64,000 nt of DNA from Malachius bipustulatus. Lineage: Eukaryota > Arthropoda > Insecta > Coleoptera > Melyridae. The stretch lies in contig OU342638.1 of the NCBI GenBank assembly GCA_910589415.1, positions 32,709,579-32,773,578 of the forward strand. The letters are read 5' to 3'. Below, piece by piece: positions 1 to 10,102 of the stretch. The notes below the pieces were generated by a model, which was not told the origin of the DNA, ran no database searches, and saw only the letters and a program-made list of their open reading frames with translations. The position numbers were made by a program, and so were the translations under genes. Every line of letters starts with the position of its first letter. The stretch's first letter is position 1.

Positions 1-1081
1 ACGATTCTGACCCCTGTTCATACTTCGGGACCCTTTCGGGCAGGTTTATGGGGCTCACTATGAAGCCCTAAATAGCCCGCAGACTTCAACACGTGGTCCA
101 CGCAGTAGATCCGGAGTTATTCACAGAACGACCTCAAATGCCGACCGCGTGCCTCTCCCTTGGAAAATAGTTTCAGTGAATTCCTGATTTAAGCGATTAC
201 AAAATCAAGCTATTCGCGTTCGGGTGTATCTCGCATTGATCCAAGAAGTATTTGAGCCTGAGATTAATAACGAACCTAAAAAAGTCTTTGAATCTTGAAT
301 CAACAGATAAGGAGCGGTTTCGATCTGGAACGTAAAGATGCATAATTCAATTCTGCCGTCTCACTAACTCCTAACTCTCCCTTTGGAGGTTCGATACGTC
401 CCTCCAAAGTCCATATCAATTACCCTAACCTAGTTACTATGCTCACCAATGGGACCGTCGATTCCCCCGGGATGCCTAATTGGTTTGGACAGGAGCGAAA
501 TAACTCAGTTATGCAGCTCTCTATACAGAGAGTACCTCCATCCATGATGCATTTCCTTGATGAGTGCCTAATTTCAGCATACATGTACACATTCTATGAT
601 ATTGTTACGCTTAATTCTTGTTATATTCATGGATAGGTATATAGCTCGTTCGAATAAGAGCAAGAGGAACGTTTGAGAAACAATTTCACGATGATGAATC
701 CGCTTGTAGAAGAAAAAATAGCTTGATTTTGATAAAATCTGACAACGCCGCAGCAGCGTCGCGGCTCCCACTCTCTCGTTGGTTTAATGCAAAATACAGA
801 AGATTTGTAAACATATTGCTTCCATCCCTCACCCGCAACCCACAATTTCTCTCTATCTCAAGACCCCCCTCCCCTTTAACCGCACACATTTACATGTTTA
901 CCGTAAATATTTGAGTTAGCAGATGTCCCTTCCCGTTTCCCGACGCAAGTATTATTGAAGAATATCAACCGGGCGATGTCTCCCGTCTCGCTCCGTTCCT
1001 CTCCCGGGCGCTCCTTCGGGGGTGTCGCTTTCTCCGTCTAGCTCATTATGCTTATGGGATGCGGAAGGTTGATTTGCTTAC
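1..1081. other. Low-copy DNA, no gene recognised
   Basis: AT-rich sequence with short open frames only (the longest are 65-72 codons), none resembling a known family. A perfect 9-bp inverted repeat sits at 381-409. A GC-richer patch lies around 960-1050. I see no transposon termini or tandem repeat here. Confidence 0.5.
381..409. repeat. Short perfect inverted repeat (hairpin)
   Basis: CTTTGGAGG at 381-389 is exactly complementary to CCTCCAAAG at 401-409, with an 11-base loop that contains TTCGA. The loop recalls a tRNA T-arm, but no other tRNA arms flank it, so it is only a small hairpin. Confidence 0.6.
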
Positions 1082-1132
1082 CGGGGGACTTTGAAGTCGG
1101 ATTCGCTACATACAGATATTGAATCCGGGCGT
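1082..1132 (-). CDS. Candidate 51-nt internal exon (speculative)
   Basis: On the minus strand a good 3' splice site (TTACTTTTTTCAG) precedes a 51-nt segment followed by a strong donor (CCCCCG then GTAAGCAAAT). Two of the three frames are open; the frame starting on the first base reaches TAG after eight codons. The segment is more GC-rich than its surroundings. The peptide is too short to assign to any family. Chance pseudo-exons of this quality are expected in a window this size, so the splice sites alone are weak proof. It is the most downstream of five similar minus-strand candidates. Confidence 0.22.
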
Positions 1133-3235
1133 CTGAAAAAAGTAAATTATACCCGGAGTCGGGATGTTTTTTGTAATATGGGGAAAAATGAGTAAGATGT
1201 AACGGAATATGTAGGGTTTTAATGTAGCTGGAAAGTTATCATATATCCTCGAGGCGCTGGGAGAATCGTTCACTTTGTGAGAGTTCCCTTATATACATTT
1301 TTTATAATAATACCTTTGAATGTATACGAGAATTGATTTATATTCGTTGCATACTTTTAAAATGGCTCCTGTTTGGATCATCAATGACGAGAGTACTCAA
1401 ACAGCACGAAATTAAATGTCCATGCCCTGCACCCAGTCAAACTTTCTGGTTACTCTGGGCCCATAACCTGATGTTGTACTTGAGTAATGCGCCAATAAAC
1501 GGACTACTGAAAAATTACAAATAACTTCAGACTTGATACACTGCTTTCGGTAATAGCCGCGGTTGTGGCGACAGCCATAAATCAACAAGCGCAATAGAGG
1601 AGTCGCAAGTTTCTAAATATCACTGACAACACTTCAAGGCATATGGAGATTAAAAATTCCATTAGCTCAGAGGACCAACAATGTTGCCAAGCAGATATCA
1701 TGTCTTGGTCACGTGTTAGCTGAAAAACTAGCACTCCAAGGAGCATATCTATGGAGAAAATCCCAAAGAAGAAGCAAATTATTCAACTCGGAACTGCATT
1801 TACACACCACAAAATGATGATTTAAAGTAAATGACATCTGCTGAACTAAGAAAAGGTTGACCTGTAGAGAAATTTTTTTCTCTCGACGCTATTGCATGGA
1901 GTAGCAACGAAGCTCCTTTCCTTCTTTCTGGCAAAGTCAAAAAAGTAGTTACTGGTCTCCACAAAGCTTCCGAGAGCTCCATTACAGCCCTCTTTAGAAC
2001 TGTGATGCTTCTGTTAAGAGGATGACGTAACTGTCTCAATAGGATGGATGTCACGTTCTGGTCGTCACTTCTTTTGCAAGAAATGACAAATGGTGCAAAG
2101 TTTGGTGGCTATTTTGTCCCCTGATAGCCTTACGATTTTATTTACGAGGAAGTTTCAAGCTAAGGTCTACAAATATCTATCTCGGGCTTTTTTGACAGCT
2201 TAAAGAGGCAATACATGAAAAAATCGCCCCAATGCTGCGAAGAGTGATGCAGAACTTACAAGAACTACTTTTTATTGATATCGCTAGATTGTCGTCGAAG
2301 AGTACTCGCCTCCAGAAGCCTCGCTGGCGATTAAGACGCAAAACTTTCGGGATAGACTCGACCAGATGTTCAGAACACCCTCCACAGCAGCTCTCTCATT
2401 GGTCGGCACACTCACCAGCCTAGCCGATCAATCACCGCACACCAATTATTGTTCCTAACCCGCTATTAAACTAAACGTTGGTCCGATTTTTCAAGGAACG
2501 GTATGAAATTTTTCGTTTGCACGAAAAACGGAAGACTCCGTAGATGACCTCGTGCCTGTAGATCCCAGAGCGAGTAGGGAAGAGCAGGTTACCGCTCAAG
2601 GGCCGGACCGATCAAGTCCAAAAGCAGAGTAGGAAAATACGGACCACTAGGAACGCCCAAAGCCGAAAAGCACTGACGGAGGATCTCGGCCCCGTTGCTC
2701 ATCGTAGAGGCGAACGGAGTAACTTCTCCGGTTAGCTTTAGACCCGTGGACTAGTACCGGGGCGCTAAACAAATACAGCCGAAGACACTCCAACCCCAGA
2801 GATTGCGCGCCAAAAGGAAATCCCCTGGCTGCAAAAGCGAATAAGTCAATTGTCCAAAAATTTACACCATTCGTTTTCTTAACGTCTTTTGTCAACGCTC
2901 AAGACTTCCGCATTCACGTCGTGTCTTCACGAATGCTTTCTATACTCCCACCTCAATACGTTCCTTCTCTAGATCTCTCGCACCATCCTCACCCTCGCAC
3001 AATACTCATTTCACATAACAACAATAAAAACAACTGGCGTCGTTCACTTTCTTCGGTTTCTCCAGCACCTCCAGAGTTATCGAGGGGTCGCTACTATTAT
3101 GGCCAGGTCGCATTTTCACTCTGTTCAGAGACCTCTGAAATCTGGGACTCCATTCCACCGCAACATATTTTTGGAACCAGGTATTATCGTCAGATGTCAG
3201 ATGTCAAATTATTGGAAAAATTCCTCTCTGTCGTT
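1133..3235. other. Low-copy DNA, no gene recognised
   Basis: Contains an 84-codon minus-strand open frame at 1800-2054 and a 63-codon plus-strand frame at 2232-2423. Neither shows a domain I recognise, a convincing start context or splice signals. Sequence from about 2450 to 2900 is GC-richer. No repeat structure was noticed. Confidence 0.45.
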
Positions 3236-3301
3236 TTCTCTGTCAACGCTGGAGTACCTCAAGGTTCAATTTTATTTACGAATCTATTCATTGATGCATA
3301 G
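3236..3301 (+). pseudogene. Non-LTR retrotransposon reverse-transcriptase fragment
   Basis: The frame reads VNAGVPQGSI from 3242, followed by LFTNLFIDA and a TAG stop at 3299-3301. NAGVPQGS-L is the highly conserved motif of reverse transcriptases in Jockey/CR1/RTE-type non-LTR elements, lying just upstream of the catalytic YxDD block. Here the usual continuation (LxPLLFxxYIND) is already eroded and the stop follows directly. Upstream codons of the same frame show no further reverse-transcriptase motifs, so this is a short, dead remnant. An LTR-element integrase scrap begins about 65 bases downstream, so two retroelement classes abut here. Confidence 0.6.
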
Positions 3302-3365
3302 CTCTTGTTCGATTTCTCTGGAATCGTTCAAAGCAAACCCCATAGTTGAACGATGCTGTAATTGT

Positions 3366-3461
3366 CTTGGAGATGAAGCAGCCAGATTTGGCGCACCAGT
3401 TAATATCTTCACGGATAACGGGCCACAGTTCATCTCTCAATTATTCGACGCACTTACATGA
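3366..3461 (+). pseudogene. LTR-retrotransposon integrase core fragment
   Basis: About 31 codons read as an integrase catalytic-core piece: a GDEAARFGAP segment, then the TDNGPQF motif and a helix ending QLFDALT, closed by TGA at 3459-3461. The Asp of TDNGPQF corresponds to the second acidic residue of the DDE triad of retroelement integrases, and FGAP before it is typical of Ty3/gypsy-like and BEL/Pao-like elements. The first Asp, the distal Glu, the zinc-binding N-terminus and the C-terminal domain are absent. It is therefore a short decayed relic. The superfamily cannot be fixed from this piece. Confidence 0.8.
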
Positions 3462-3865
3462 AAGATCGACAGATTAGTACACCAAACGAACCTACGGCGA
3501 AAGGTTCTTACCAGATATTTTTGGCAGGTAAGAATATACCAAGTTCCAAGAGGCAGATCAATCACAGGTTTCCCTTCACTTTTTTGCATCGATTCAATTC
3601 GAGGCATCGACCATTCGAGGGTATACTAAACCGCCGACTACATATAAGCCACTATCGCTATTGCTGCATTATCCTGAGCTCTTCTACGTAACAAGCAGCA
3701 TACCTTTCCCTAAAATCAAATGTATGGATCGGTCGCATTCTCGAGTTACCATTGCTGATGTAGCGGTAGTGAATCGTCAAGTGAGTCCCAAACTTCGGTA
3801 AACGTATTGAGTTTCCGTGGCTACCAGCCAGGTCTCGAATAGAGTCCAAGATTAGCCTCATCTAA
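3462..3865. other. Decayed sequence after the integrase scrap
   Basis: No further retroelement motif is readable. It includes an 8-bp perfect inverted repeat (TTCTTACC at 3505-3512, GGTAAGAA at 3527-3534). Small open frames at 3458-3691 and 3658-3861 look incidental. Confidence 0.4.
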
Positions 3866-4190
3866 ATCCCTGGACATACTAGTCGATCCTGGGAATAGAC
3901 GCATTGTATAGACAGATCGTATGAATGAGATTTAATTGCTTTATTAAACCATTTTCGTTCTTCTTTGTATCTGTAATGTTTCTTAAGGGAGGACGGTTCG
4001 TGCGCTTAAAACCGTCCAGTTTACCATTTGTTCAGAAAAGTAATCCATTGGAATTGACTCCCCTTTATACCATATCCTTTCAAATACGAAACTCGGATAT
4101 TGACCGAGGCAATTTGGGAAGAACGAATTTCCCAAAATGCACTTTCCCGATCCCGTTTGATATGCTAGACTTGAACGAGGGCTCGGGGTG
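3866..4190 (+). repeat. Dispersed repeat, copy 1 of a diverged pair
   Basis: This segment aligns, with many changes and indels, to 4678-4920. Shared landmarks in the same order are CCCTGGAC near the start, AGACGCATTG, ACAGAT-GTATGA, GAGATTTA, a GGTTCGTGCGC / AGTTTGTGCTC block, and ATACGAAACT near the end. The order and spacing imply common ancestry. No coding capacity or terminal structure is visible. The 88-codon frame at 3925-4191 falls wholly inside the repeat and is probably not a gene. Confidence 0.5.
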
Positions 4191-4454
4191 AAGTACTGAT
4201 TGACACCATTGGCCCAATTATTGCGGTTCAGCGTATCTCCGTATCCCTCCGTCTAGCCAACTGTAGATACTGACGTCATTACAACCGACCAGAACTGAAT
4301 AGGCCACCATGTTGGTTGCTGCATTACTCGGAGCGCATTGTTCAAATCATTAGCCTGATGCTACATTGCAGTGTAATAAGATGGCTTTTTAAAATGAGTC
4401 GGTAAAGGTGTTCCACAACCCTTCGTAAAACTTACTGAGACGACAAAACAAAGC
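4191..4454. other. Spacer between repeats, nothing recognised
   Basis: Low-copy sequence between the first dispersed-repeat copy and the 20-bp minisatellite. No frame of note. Confidence 0.4.
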
Positions 4455-4550
4455 GGGTGCTCAATGTGATAATAGGGCACTCAAAGTGATAATTGGGCGC
4501 TAGATGTGATAATTGGAAGCTCAATGTGATAATTGGGCGCTCAATTTGTG
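4455..4550 (+). repeat. 20-bp minisatellite, about 4.8 copies
   Basis: Units start at 4455, 4475, 4495, 4515 and 4535. The consensus is about GGGCGCTCAATGTGATAATT. Four full units differ by 1-4 bases each and the fifth is partial. The array lies between the two dispersed-repeat copies. Confidence 0.9.
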
Positions 4551-4677
4551 GGTCATGTTGTAGGGGATTGTCTAAATAATGAAACTTGGATGATCCTTTA
4601 GAAGAGACTTTGTCTGATGGAAAAACGAGATTATGATGAGGAATTCGTTATGACTTATGTCACCCTAGGGTGTATTG

Positions 4678-4920
4678 AACCCTGGACGTACCAGCCAACC
4701 CTGGTAAAAGACGCATTGAGTCGTTCTCGTCCCTGCCATTCTATACTTGACGCAGTGAGTCGGCACAGATAGTATGATATGAGATTTATTTTGCCTTTTT
4801 TAGGGTAGGCAGTTTGTGCTCTAGAAACATAGTCAGAAACAGAAAGGTGAACGTTTTAGAATTAATTTTTGGCTGGAATATTTTCACATACGAAACTTTA
4901 ATACGATTAGGGAGGTAAAC
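4678..4920 (+). repeat. Dispersed repeat, copy 2 of a diverged pair
   Basis: Partner of 3866-4190. It carries the same ordered landmarks (CCCTGGACGTAC, AGACGCATTGAG, ACAGATAGTATGA, GAGATTTATTT, CATACGAAACT) with deletions relative to copy 1. Both copies are in direct orientation with the 20-bp minisatellite between them, so the two could be an old local duplication or two insertions of one element. Confidence 0.5.
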
Positions 4921-6022
4921 CATAAATAACATTTCAGATCGTTATTTCATTATCAAACGCATCATACTTCGTTTGATAAAGCTCGATTAAAACAAACAGT
5001 TAAATACATCATCAACAAGTAATTAAGCTTTACGTTTTGCTAGCAACGGCATAATTGAATCTATAATAATTTAAATACAATAATTAAAGCGTATTCATAC
5101 CGGTTTCAGTTGTGATTCGGAATTAACATGCAACATCTCCCTTTGGCACGAATTTCATTACAGGACGTTTATATCGACGGGAAATTACCTTGCAAACCAG
5201 TGGCGAATCGTGCACTCGCCTGAGAACGAAACACCCGGAAAACGCTCCACCTATTCAGAACTTTCCCTGCGACAGGAAACCATTTTTACCGGTACGCCAG
5301 TGCCATCTACAACCGGATATTATACACACACACCACACATGGGGAGAGTTCAAAAGGGAAGCGTGCCCGTTTTATTCACTCACAACCACTCGACTCGCTT
5401 TATCGTGTGCGGGGATCGTTTAACGTTACTAGCTTGTTTGTCGAAGGGCAAATTTTAATGATTCGTCGGATCTATTTTTAGTGCGGCTATTTTAATAAAT
5501 CGTCAAGATACTCAAACAAAGTTTTATTAATGAAAGGTTTTTCTGTTGACGAATAGCGTTAAAGTGTTTGGATTGGAGCCAACTCCGGGTCTCTGCTTGG
5601 GATTCAGTGATGCATTTTTAAGCTTTCGGATTTTTAAACACCAACGCCGGTCGTTTGAAAAAAAAGTTTAATACAGTTAGGAACAGTTTTAATTTAGCAA
5701 ATTAAGTCGCGTCAAAACATTTCAGTTCCGTGAGGAGATTTGTCTTGCGTTGTCAGTTAATTATGCCTGGAAAGTTTCCTCTGAAACCCTTCCGCGAGAC
5801 AAACAAAAATAAAAAATATCCCAGGAATTATAAAAAGTACACTCTTAAAGCTTTTACGTTTGCCTTATGAAGATGTAAAGCTCTTTCGACTATACAGCGA
5901 ATTCTCTCTTAATGGAAACTTATAAAATATAATTTTAAGAGCAAATTATTCGTTAAACACAACACTGATTTCATTTCTTAAGCCCTCCTGATGCCGTTAG
6001 CAGCAACCTGATCCTCCTCCGC
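4921..6022. other. AT-rich DNA, no gene recognised
   Basis: Open frames at 5190-5423 and 5210-5458 overlap each other in different frames and match no family I know. The rest is AT-rich with many homopolymer runs. No termini, tandem repeats or splice-flanked exons were convincing. Confidence 0.45.
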
Positions 6023-6085
6023 ATGCGCACGAATCCTTTCATAAAACTTATAAACGTAAACCTTCCTTTGTACCAATCTAGAGAA
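6023..6085 (+). repeat. Short direct repeat, copy 1 (LTR-relic region)
   Basis: TCCTTTCATAAAACTT, then CGTAAAC / CGCAAAC and CTTTGTACCAAT, recur at about 6335-6385 in the same orientation, about 310 bases away. A primer-binding-site-like sequence lies between the copies, so this may be part of a decayed LTR element. Confidence 0.6.
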
Positions 6086-6168
6086 TCCCATCACATATTT
6101 CGTTCGCAATCAAAGGAATCATTATATAATTAAAATATTGTTCAAACCACTTATTTTACCCAACTAGA

Positions 6169-6185
6169 CCCCACGCTGGGCGCCA
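6169..6185 (-). other. tRNA-Lys-type primer-binding site of a dead LTR element
   Basis: Read on the minus strand this is TGGCGCCCAGCGTGGGG. It differs by a single base over 17 from the primer-binding site complementary to the insect tRNA-Lys 3' end (TGGCGCCCAACGTGGGG), used by many Ty3/gypsy elements. It is preceded on that strand by CCTCGTTATA plus AAT, which resembles an LTR 3' end, so the LTR should extend to higher coordinates. It is not a tRNA gene, because the other tRNA arms are missing. No intact LTR pair or coding region is seen nearby. Confidence 0.6.
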
Positions 6186-6329
6186 ATTTATAACGAGGGT
6201 TATAGATATGATTAGAAAGATAAGATTAGAAATACTGTTGTAACCTTTAGTATGGGTTTTGGTGCAAGGTTCCCACCCACGTCTACGGGAGCGTGATTGG
6301 GAATTCACCCCTGAAGACACACTAACTAA

Positions 6330-6390
6330 CGACTCCTTTCATAAAACTTGTAATCGCAAACTTTACTTTGTACCAATTTAAATTATCTCT
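6330..6390 (+). repeat. Short direct repeat, copy 2 (LTR-relic region)
   Basis: Matches 6023-6085 (CTCCTTTCATAAAACTT through CTTTGTACCAAT). It lies on the side of the primer-binding site where the LTR is predicted, so it may be LTR sequence also present in the internal region. Confidence 0.55.
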
Positions 6391-6973
6391 CAAACACATA
6401 GCGGTGCATGTTATAAAAAAAAGGGTTATATGCGCAAATGAAAGGAATTACTGTCATTTTAGCGCACTAGACAAGAAACTTTTCCAGGAGAGCGTCCGAG
6501 TTAACTTTCTAATATTAGATAACTCGGTTCTCTTAGTTTGGTAAACCAAGGTTTGCCATTTATCCTCGCTCTTTTAATAAACGAAATGGATTGTAACTGT
6601 TGCCGGTGAGTCTTTTGTTTTCTTTTAGCGAAAGAACGAAACTACTTCCATTAGATAATCGCCATTAAATCAAACATAAAATTGATGACGTGGGATCATG
6701 ATAAGGACGTCTTGCCAGCTGTAGCGGTGAGAAATAATTGTTTCCTTTTCTGTAATTGTATGTAATTTATTTCGAAATAGTTGAAAGGTTGCCAAATTGG
6801 ATCAATATCATCGTTATCGTCCCGACAGATTTATAGCTTTCCTTATCCCCTACCGGCATTGGTTGTATCAACAAGTGGCAACAACGCCCCTCGTTGTCCG
6901 AAGTGGGATTGAGGGAGCCGGAAGGTAGATCCCACTGCTGATCTCCTTACACCAGTCAGGGAATAACCCTCAC
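6391..6973. other. Low-copy DNA with one plus-strand splice-flanked segment
   Basis: At 6537-6605 a plus-strand acceptor (CTCGGTTCTCTTAG) and donor (GCCG then GTGAGTCTTT) flank a 69-nt segment open in one frame only. It is a weak exon candidate and is not called as a gene. The remainder is AT-rich with nothing recognised. Confidence 0.3.
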
Positions 6974-7115
6974 CTGAATGAAGTGTAGCTGTCGTCGCGA
7001 CCGGGATTCCACCGGATCTAATTCCACCGGTGGTAACTGCACAGAGCCAGCACGGAAGGGTAAATAGAGCTGCCATGTCCTCCTGGACGCGATTTTCCGG
7101 AAGGATATAGCTCCA
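6974..7115 (-). CDS. Candidate 142-nt coding exon (unassigned gene)
   Basis: On the minus strand a run of T ending CCTGCAG (an excellent acceptor, 7116 upward) leads into a 142-nt segment ended by CATTCAG then GTGAGGGTTA, a good donor. The first frame is open throughout and begins WSYILPENRVQED, continues MAALFTLPCWLC (a hydrophobic stretch with an ATG at 7076) and ends ATTATLHS plus one base. A second frame is also open; the third has a stop. The segment is clearly GC-richer than its flanks. If the ATG is used, the hydrophobic stretch could be a signal peptide; if translation enters from upstream it is an internal exon. No family is recognised. Best of the exon candidates, but unproven. Confidence 0.35.
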
Positions 7116-7797
7116 CTGCAGGAAAAAAAAAATGATTACGTGATCACTTGGCTTGTTGTTTGTTTTTCAGTACGAGTAGCTCGATTTTATAAAGCAAAGG
7201 CTTGCTCTCCCGGTGTTGTAATTCTCTCTTCGCACCGCTGACTTCACCCTCTCTTCTCCCGACCCCCGGTGCATGATGATGGATATCGCGTTGGCGAGCG
7301 GCCGCTCTCTGTTCTATTGCCTGTAAAATATGCCCGAAATATCAGGGGAAGTCCCGGAGCCGGTCTGTCGCAATCGATACCTGCTAACGGGGGCGGAATG
7401 TCGGGGACGGGGGCGCACATAATAAGGCATGAATATTGATGTGACGGTAACTGAGTTGGCTGCGGATCGGGTTATTGTTTACTGATCGAGCGGTTTTATA
7501 GGTGACTAGATTGTTATCGAGATTCGTTAGGGAATAATGGTCACTTGATCGTCTGTTGTTTTGGGTGCGATCGCGTTAATCCCGGGACTCACTTTCATTA
7601 CTGATGCGATTAAGATTACGTTACGATTGAATTTTTATCGTTTCATTCATCGTTTTGACTGTTACATTCATTCCAGTTACCATCGTAAATTAACCTCATA
7701 ATAATGATATATGGATTTTTGTTGGATTTTGCATTTTTTTTTAAATCATTATATCTCGAAAAACATTGTTCCTGAAGGAACAATACGAGACTTACCA
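7116..7797. other. Low-copy DNA with a palindrome
   Basis: GC-richer from about 7200 to 7420, then AT-rich. It contains the 20-bp palindrome at 7765-7784. No coding signal was recognised; the 66-codon frame at 7643-7843 is AT-rich and unremarkable. Confidence 0.45.
7765..7784. repeat. 20-bp perfect palindrome
   Basis: ATTGTTCCTGAAGGAACAAT: two 9-bp arms with a GA centre, perfectly self-complementary in the arms. Confidence 0.85.
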
Positions 7798-7855
7798 GAT
7801 CTCTCATAGGAGTTAGTTTCGCATAGACGATATGGCGTCCCAAATTCTACCACAC
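7798..7855 (+). repeat. 58-bp direct repeat, copy 1
   Basis: AGATCTCTCATA, then GTTAGTTTCGCATAGAC and ATATGGCGTCCCAAAT, recur at 7978-8035 exactly 180 bases downstream with about 80-85% identity. Sequence between and beyond the copies does not continue the match. Confidence 0.75.
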
Positions 7856-7891
7856 ATCTTAGTTCTTGCCAAGGGGACCAATTAAACAGCC

Positions 7892-7960
7892 TGGTAGCTT
7901 CCTAATCGGACCTCGGACAGGGCTCCCCTGTCGTGTAGATTATAGGTATAAACAGCCAAC
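7892..7960 (+). repeat. Dispersed repeat with TATA-like element, copy 1
   Basis: CTGGTAGCT-CCTAATCGGACCTCGGACAGGG recurs at 11315-11384. The match continues more loosely through a TATA-like stretch (TATAGGTATAAACAGCC here). A conserved block directly upstream of a TATA-like sequence would suit an LTR or other mobile promoter, but no termini are visible. Confidence 0.6.
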
Positions 7961-7977
7961 AATATGGAAACTTATGA

Positions 7978-8035
7978 GATCTCGCATAAAAGTAAGTTCC
8001 GCATAGACAATATGGCGTCCCAAATATTACCAATT
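7978..8035 (+). repeat. 58-bp direct repeat, copy 2
   Basis: Second copy of 7798-7855 (GAGATCTCGCATAAAAGTAAG, CGCATAGACAATATGGCGTC). It is followed by a 19-bp AT palindrome at 8048-8066 (CAAAAAATA / TATTTTTTG). Confidence 0.75.
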
Positions 8036-8066
8036 AAAATTTTTCAACAAAAAATAATATTTTTTG

Positions 8067-10081
8067 TTTCGGGCTCTAATGGTACTTTCATTGGGCTGAT
8101 CGACCAGAATATTCTTCAACGGGTTGAGGACGACCTTGCATTAAGAGGTATCTTCCAGTTTTGGAGGAAAAATACTTGAGAAAGTATTTATTGAATTGAA
8201 AGGAACTTTACTTATACCTTCAGTCGAAGGGTACTGAACTTCGATTGAACCAATATAAACCCGTTTTCCCTTCTTCAGGAATAATTAAATGGCGATATCC
8301 TATTCCAGATGTTTTTAAATTGGAGTTGGCCGTGAGAATTTTTGACACACGCTGGTAGCTGCTCTCTTCAACGCAGAGGGTCACAAATAATTTAATCTGG
8401 GTACTTTGATTCACTTATTATTTGCATTTGGTGAAATGAAAAATGAACTACTCAAGAATATAGGAAATAAGTTAATCCGTCGCGTACCGACCGCTGGTTT
8501 ACTTCTACGTACTCGAGTCTCACGAATTAAAACTTTCTCTTTCCTCTAACATCGATTTGAAACTTCTGAAAAGTCCTTGAGATCCTTCTCTCGCTGTACT
8601 GACAGAGGTCGCTACCTACTCTGATGCCAATTTGATTCTTAGCAGACTATTTATCCAAACGCGCTTCCATAGCGTATCTGAATTTGATGGCATTATCCGC
8701 TCGAACTACGGCTCTCATACACAAATACTTCAGGCAATTGTCACTAACAAATTGACTCTTTACTAAATCATTCAACCCCACAAAACTTCCAGGACACTTT
8801 TAATTAAGACATGAAAATAAAATCTAGACTCAAAATTCAAAGAAATATCTGTAAAATCTAGAAAACAAGTAAAATATCTTTGAAAAGACTGGAATAAGAA
8901 ATCAAAACATCAGCGATATTCAATAATTATTGACCGTAATATTGTATTTACCCATTACATAATTCCCCTTTTTATCAAATCGGTCTACGTTACACGTAAC
9001 TTGTCGATTATATAACAAATACGTACGTCCTTTTGTGATTTTTCAACTACACTTGGCGTTTTAAATAATCAAAGAAGATGATATCTTAGTTTTTAATGCA
9101 TATTGCGACAACATTTTTTGATTGTTGTTAAGACTTCAAAAATTAAAGGAAAAATTCAATTTATGTAACATAAAAAAATGAAATCGAATGGCATATGAGC
9201 AAAGGGGATGTCATTTGAATTTTATTGAGAACAGTTACCTAAAATCGACTGTCCAGGGTTTCCAGCTTGAAGAAAAAATATCACAGCCACCTATAATTTC
9301 AAAACATCTTAGGGTTAAGTTACGAAAAGCGGTCATAATTTCTACAATCACATTACACGGGCTTCATAAGACCTAGAATTTTCTAAACCATGAGCCCGTT
9401 CCCAGAAACAGGACAAGAATGGCTAGAATAAATACAGGAATATATTTACTGGGGACATCCAGCGGATAAAAGAGCTAATGTAGCAGATTCCAAACCCAAC
9501 ATTGAATGTTTTTTATGGCATGCTCCGGAAAGGGCCATAACATTATGCAGCGCGTGTTATAAGACATCGGGAGGTCGTATGAAGAACGAGATTACAACCC
9601 GCGGGCGTCCGTGCAACCGGAAAAGATCCGACTTCACTTTACTCGGCATAGAGGAAGAATTCCCGCGATTTTTAATTTCATTATTATGGGGACGGAGTCT
9701 GCTTCTCATATTTAGGGACGCGGCCCTTGGATTCGGTTACTATAATTTGAATATTTGAAATTGCGGCATCTTTCATATCTCTCTGCATGTTAACTCTTCT
9801 TCTACCCAGAGCGACAATAAAAAAGTATTCGTTTTCGTTTTTTTCTAAACAATCAATGATGCAATAAGAAAATTTCAATTTCTATATAACGGCTCGCCCC
9901 CGACCTTTCCATTTTCCCGCATAATGAGAATTTTAAAGCGCCTTTATTAGATAAGCATTCCCAGAAGACCCGCTGCAAAGTCTCTCTCGAGTACCACCAT
10001 CTATAGGGGTAATTAATGTTCATGTCGGGGAGGGGAGGAGAATTGAATCGCCAGCCCTGCGCGCGGTTGTTAATAACTCAC
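8067..10081. other. Low-copy AT-rich DNA, no gene recognised
   Basis: Only short incidental open frames (62-71 codons at 7964-8179, 8220-8414, 9188-9376 and 9684-9878). No tandem repeat or transposon terminus was noticed. It becomes GC-richer toward 10,000. Confidence 0.45.
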
Positions 10082-10102
10082 GGCAGAGGCGGCGAGCTGA
10101 GA
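10082..10102 (-). CDS. Candidate 21-nt microexon (speculative)
   Basis: Minus strand: strong acceptor TTGTTTATTTTCCAG, then 21 bases (TCTCAGCTCGCCGCCTCTGCC, GC-rich), then donor GTGAGTTATT. The phase-0 reading is SQLAASA. Both splice sites are near consensus, but real microexons this short are uncommon and chance pairing is plausible. Confidence 0.18.

Noticed and set aside
6160..6186. tRNA-Lys gene 3' end on the plus strand
   Set aside because: Only the last 17 bases resemble tRNA-Lys; the A box, D arm and anticodon arm are absent, so a primer-binding site on the other strand fits better.
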